Of a DNA stretch of 64,000 nucleotides, positions 60,736 through 64,000 are shown in pieces. The notes beneath the pieces were generated by a model. The model was not told the origin of the DNA and did not search any database. It worked only from the letters and a program-made list of their open reading frames with translations. This DNA is from Argentina anserina (lineage: Eukaryota; Streptophyta; Magnoliopsida; Rosales; Rosaceae), in contig NC_065874.1 of NCBI RefSeq assembly GCF_933775445.1, positions 6,343,001 through 6,407,000 on the forward strand. Direction: 5' to 3'. A program made the position numbers and the translations under genes. Within the stretch, counting starts at the first letter, position 1. Every line of letters begins with the position of its first letter.

Positions 60736-62040
60736 CTCATATTATGAGACTTCCGTTTTGACCCATACCACTAAGTTGAACTTTAGCTTTCTAGGCAAAA
60801 TGGTAACTTTCATATCCTAAACTACTTAAAAGGGTCACTAACGCCTCCTTTTAATTTTGTCAGATTCATTAATCAACCGTTAAGGACAATCGCACGATCC
60901 CGTTTTTCGGGAAAAAAAAATTGTACCGCTAATGGAAACAATAAACTTATGAAACTAGTTCCTCAGCTTATATCCACAGTTCCACGCTGGGTTGCAACTT
61001 GGGCCACAGAAAAATCAGAGATGCTGGAAGATGTATCACTCGGCCATTCAATTTTGTAGCCCAGCAGGTCCGCTCTAAAGCTCATGCTGTGACTTGGAGC
61101 TCAGCCCGATGTTGTTGTTCATAAGCTTTCCGAGCTTCGTTGTAAACATTGTAGTACAATTGAGTACATGACATCTATACGAATGAGTTTCCCATCCATG
61201 AAAGATTGGAATACAACCATTTATATATATAAGCCGTTGACGAAGACAACACCCCTTAAATCTTAATCTTAATTTTTTTTTAGGAGAAGAAATCTTAATC
61301 TTCATTATGTTCCTCTAACAGTCTTAACACATTCTTGGAGTCAGATCTCTCAACTCCCAAATCAGCTAGACTGCTGCATTTTCTCGTCTCCCCCCAACAG
61401 CCGGTAGAACAGTACTGAATGCATGCTCACAACTCACGATGAACTCGAGCAGTACGTTTAGAGACAGAAAAGTAGAAATATAGGTAAAAGATAAAAGAGT
61501 GAGACCGACTGACCGTAGCGATCTTCATGAAAAGGGATGGATCGCATAGCTGACGTGCTGGTGGCAGTTGTGAGATTTTGTTATATTTGTATCAGAAATG
61601 TGCTTGCCAATAGAGTGACGAATCACAGATTCTCGCCCTATAAGGCTATAACTGCCTTTCATGGAGCATAAAGAGATTACTGTACCGATGTTCTTACAAT
61701 TAAGCTACAGCCTACAAGCATAGACCTAGATCATGATCCTTCAATTACAACCTACGTGACCAAATTTGTTAAATTGTTTCGAAATACAGATGGACTGGTC
61801 ATACTTTAATTGGGCTTGTCGTCGTCCATATGTTACCATGTAGATGGTAGAATCATGCACCCTTACACAAGTACAATCGAGAATTACATTTCCATTTTCC
61901 TATTATGATGATGTTACGTACATACATATATACATATTCATACATTTGTAAAGTAGATCATACAATGATACGTTAGTTCAATATGGTCTACAATTAGTAT
62001 TCTAACTACTGTTCTGCTAGAGTTTTCTCTAGCCGCAGCA
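60736..62040. other. Spacer, no gene recognised
   Basis: Sequence between the hAT element and the retroposon-like block. Short frames without domains. Confidence 0.4.
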
Positions 62041-62845
62041 AAAAATCTCCATAACATATGGCTAAGGCCAATAAATTCCTTCTCCCCGGAGTTCTCTTCC
62101 CTTTGGTTGTCGTAATCTCTTTACTTCTTCTCCTTCCTGGCTTTGTTGAATGCCTTTTGAGGTGGTGATGATCTCCTCAATTCGGGTTCTAATTTTCTTT
62201 TGGGATCTGAATTGATTGATGACATTATGAAGTTTTGGTGGTGGTGGCTTGGATTCCCAACCTCTGATTATTGGAGGGGGGGGGCGTCAAGATTTCATGA
62301 CTTGGTTGGTGACGTGGGTTGCTCAACTTGGTCGGCAATGAGTTCGGGTGGTAGTGTTCAATTGGAGCATTACACGAATTTCCCTCTTGTTGTTGGACGT
62401 GCTTTGGTTGTTGGAAGAGCAGGGACGGCGGTGGTGGAGACGCCGGCGTCAATGAAGCTTTGGTTGGTCGAATCAATGGGGTAGTTGGGCCTTGGGCTGA
62501 TTGGCTTATGGGCCTTTTTCAACTTCTTGGTTCATGCTTGGTGTGTGGTGTGGCTTTGGCTCTATTGGGTTTTTATGACCCAAAATATGGCTTAATTTTG
62601 AGTTGGTCAAAGTGCTTAGGAGGCTTGGTTGCAAACTTTATTCAATCTTCTAAATCTTACTAGGCACTGAAATAATAGTGTTATAAACGGTATTCATGAT
62701 AGATGTATGTCGGCGATGTAAGCTTAGTTGTTTGCTTGGTTTGGATGGTCTGATAAGCTGACTCTTTTTGTCAGGACTTATGGGTGGATTATCTTTATAC
62801 TCTTACTGAATAAAATCGTCTTGACTTCATACTAAAAAAAGTATT
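62041..62845 (+). mobile_element. Retroposon-like block (LINE/SINE type) ending in A-run
   Basis: A GC-richer start, then a body and a tail 'CTGAATAAAATCGTCTTGAC' closed by AAAAAAA near 62835, the ending style of plant non-LTR retroposons. The frame at 62200-62484 (94 codons, Trp- and Gly-rich) has no known domain. Possible short flank match AGTATT at both sides. Extent approximate. Confidence 0.42.
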
Positions 62846-63114
62846 ATATATATGTGTGTGAAATGAAGATTTAAAGTTTAAACTACTATAAAGAACTCTG
62901 GCAATACATTTATGTAGAATTATGTTCTTGGGAGACTTGGACATGTACATTTGTATAATAAATTAAAAGGAAAGAAGAGACACATCTTTGGAGTTTAGAA
63001 CTTTAGATGGGAGTTTGGTATCTGCACCGGCTATAAGCACATGAGAACTTTTCGACGTATGAAGAATATATTAGTGAATTATGAGTATCCATATATATAT
63101 TGAATAGCTTAAAA
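62846..63114. other. Spacer
   Basis: AT-rich; nothing recognised. Confidence 0.35.
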
Positions 63115-63172
63115 AGAGTTGATTTTTTATTATCAAAGATTAATTAATTCACTTAAGAAGAATACAACGGAT
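63115..63172 (-). mobile_element. 3'-end fragment of the 46617-type retroposon
   Basis: Plus-strand 'TATCAAAGATTAATTAATTC' after a T-run matches the 3' end of the retroposon at 46617-47684 ('TATCAAAGATTAATTCATTC'). This copy is heavily 5'-truncated, as is common in non-LTR retroposition. Confidence 0.62.
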
Positions 63173-63223
63173 ACCTTAAAAATAAAATAGTTGGTTGAAA
63201 AACAAAATTATACCCTAATACCC

Positions 63224-63225
<2 letters not shown>

Positions 63226-63269
<44 letters not shown>
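63226..63269. repeat. (TA)n microsatellite
   Basis: About 22 TA units without interruption. Confidence 0.95.
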
Positions 63270-63270
<1 letters not shown>

Positions 63271-64000
63271 CCTACACGCACTGCTATGGATTTCTTCATC
63301 ATCTTTTTTAGCAGCTGTCTCTTCCTCACGGGTTTTGTATCAGATAAAATATAAAGCGTGAGGTACTCGATGATCACTAGCTAGCCAGCATATACATTAC
63401 CTTTGGCTTTTGCTCTACAGTTTACTCCACTATATAGTACGTGCTCCCAAAGATATATAGCCAGCAGTTGTAAGCATCACAAAATTGAAAGTTATCATAT
63501 ATAATTGCCCATTGGCCCATTGATCATAAAGTTTCGAAATTATGCTGGAGAAGAAGGGAAGCATCGATTAAATCTGAACATGATGGGGTGAAGGACCACA
63601 TTTTTTTAAACACAATCGAGGACAGACGAGTCTAGTGTTCACATCTTGGGGCCATTTGAAGGATAATGTTGCTGGGAATGCAGCCCCATTTATCAAGGAT
63701 GCAATGCATATCATACATTAAAGAAAATTATAGGTTCGTTGCGTCTTTATCGATCGGGCTCAAACCCATAACCAGTCGATCTTTTTGTGATTATTGCTGC
63801 CAAGGAGTCTTGAATCACAAGGACATATAAGTTGGTCTGCCTATGACTGCCATGATCAGATACACAGCGAGACTTGACAGTGTCTATCTATGGCCATGTG
63901 CCCAAGAATAATGAGCATATAATTATCAAATGTCGTTAATTTGATGAGAAAGATGGTGGATTCTACTATCCTAGCAGTACCCACGACCTGGCCTGTTCAA
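63270..64000. other. Spacer to window end, no gene recognised
   Basis: Mixed AT-rich sequence. No reading frame with a recognisable product and no RNA gene found. Confidence 0.4.

Noticed and set aside
62200..62484. 94-codon Trp/Gly-rich frame as a protein gene
   Set aside because: Lies inside a retroposon-like block with A-run tail; no domain recognised.

Overview
This 64 kb window is plant nuclear DNA. It has intron-containing genes with GT..AG junctions, an AT-rich background and many plant-type transposable elements. The gene set (plant RBR ligase with an RNase H-like N-terminus, AGO2, ZIP/IRT transporters, plant O-fucosyltransferase) indicates a flowering plant. The style of genes and repeats suggests a eudicot, possibly Rosaceae, but nothing seen here fixes the species.

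Layout. 1-1720: broken LINE reverse transcriptase (-) cut by the window edge. 4437-9381: seven-exon LIN/CERBERUS-like gene (+). 9382-12870: spacer holding an old tandem duplication, then a decayed threonyl-tRNA synthetase copy (+). 13268-17007: intact three-exon Argonaute of the AGO2 class (-). 18051-18481: a hAT MITE with a perfect 8-bp target duplication. 22984-24321: single-exon O-fucosyltransferase (+), with related copies of its 3' flank at 26150-26960 and 19470-19880. 27995-30558: three-exon RBR E3 ligase (-). 32226-33030: LTR-like block. 34276-35167: Mutator-like element with about 180-bp inverted repeats and a perfect 9-bp target duplication. 36605-43310: degenerate Ty1/copia element (-), split by a nested TG..CA insertion at 38109-39932 and carrying an unexplained GC-richer antisense reading frame in its leader. 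44145-45530 and 50650-52054: tandem pair of ZIP/IRT metal transporters (-). Between them lie a retroposon (46617-47684), a PIF/Harbinger MITE (48397-48912) and a hAT-like element (49037-49623). 53337-53460: foldback MITE. 54271-55480: LINE ORF1 relic. 55590-60735: large hAT element with a broken BED-finger transposase (-). The remainder is LINE/SINE debris and AT-rich spacer.

The six genes that look functional do not form a pathway: a putative ARM-type scaffold, an antiviral/small-RNA effector (AGO2), a glycosyltransferase, a ubiquitin ligase and two metal transporters. The clearest local relationship is the ZIP duplication, which copied exon structure and core promoter together. Most other structure is transposon turnover, including nesting. 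I found no convincing undescribed molecular system. The best candidates for follow-up are the antisense reading frame inside the copia leader, the cargo frame inside the Mutator-like element, and the LIN-like protein without its expected ligase domain. Coordinates were counted by eye and may be off by a base or two.
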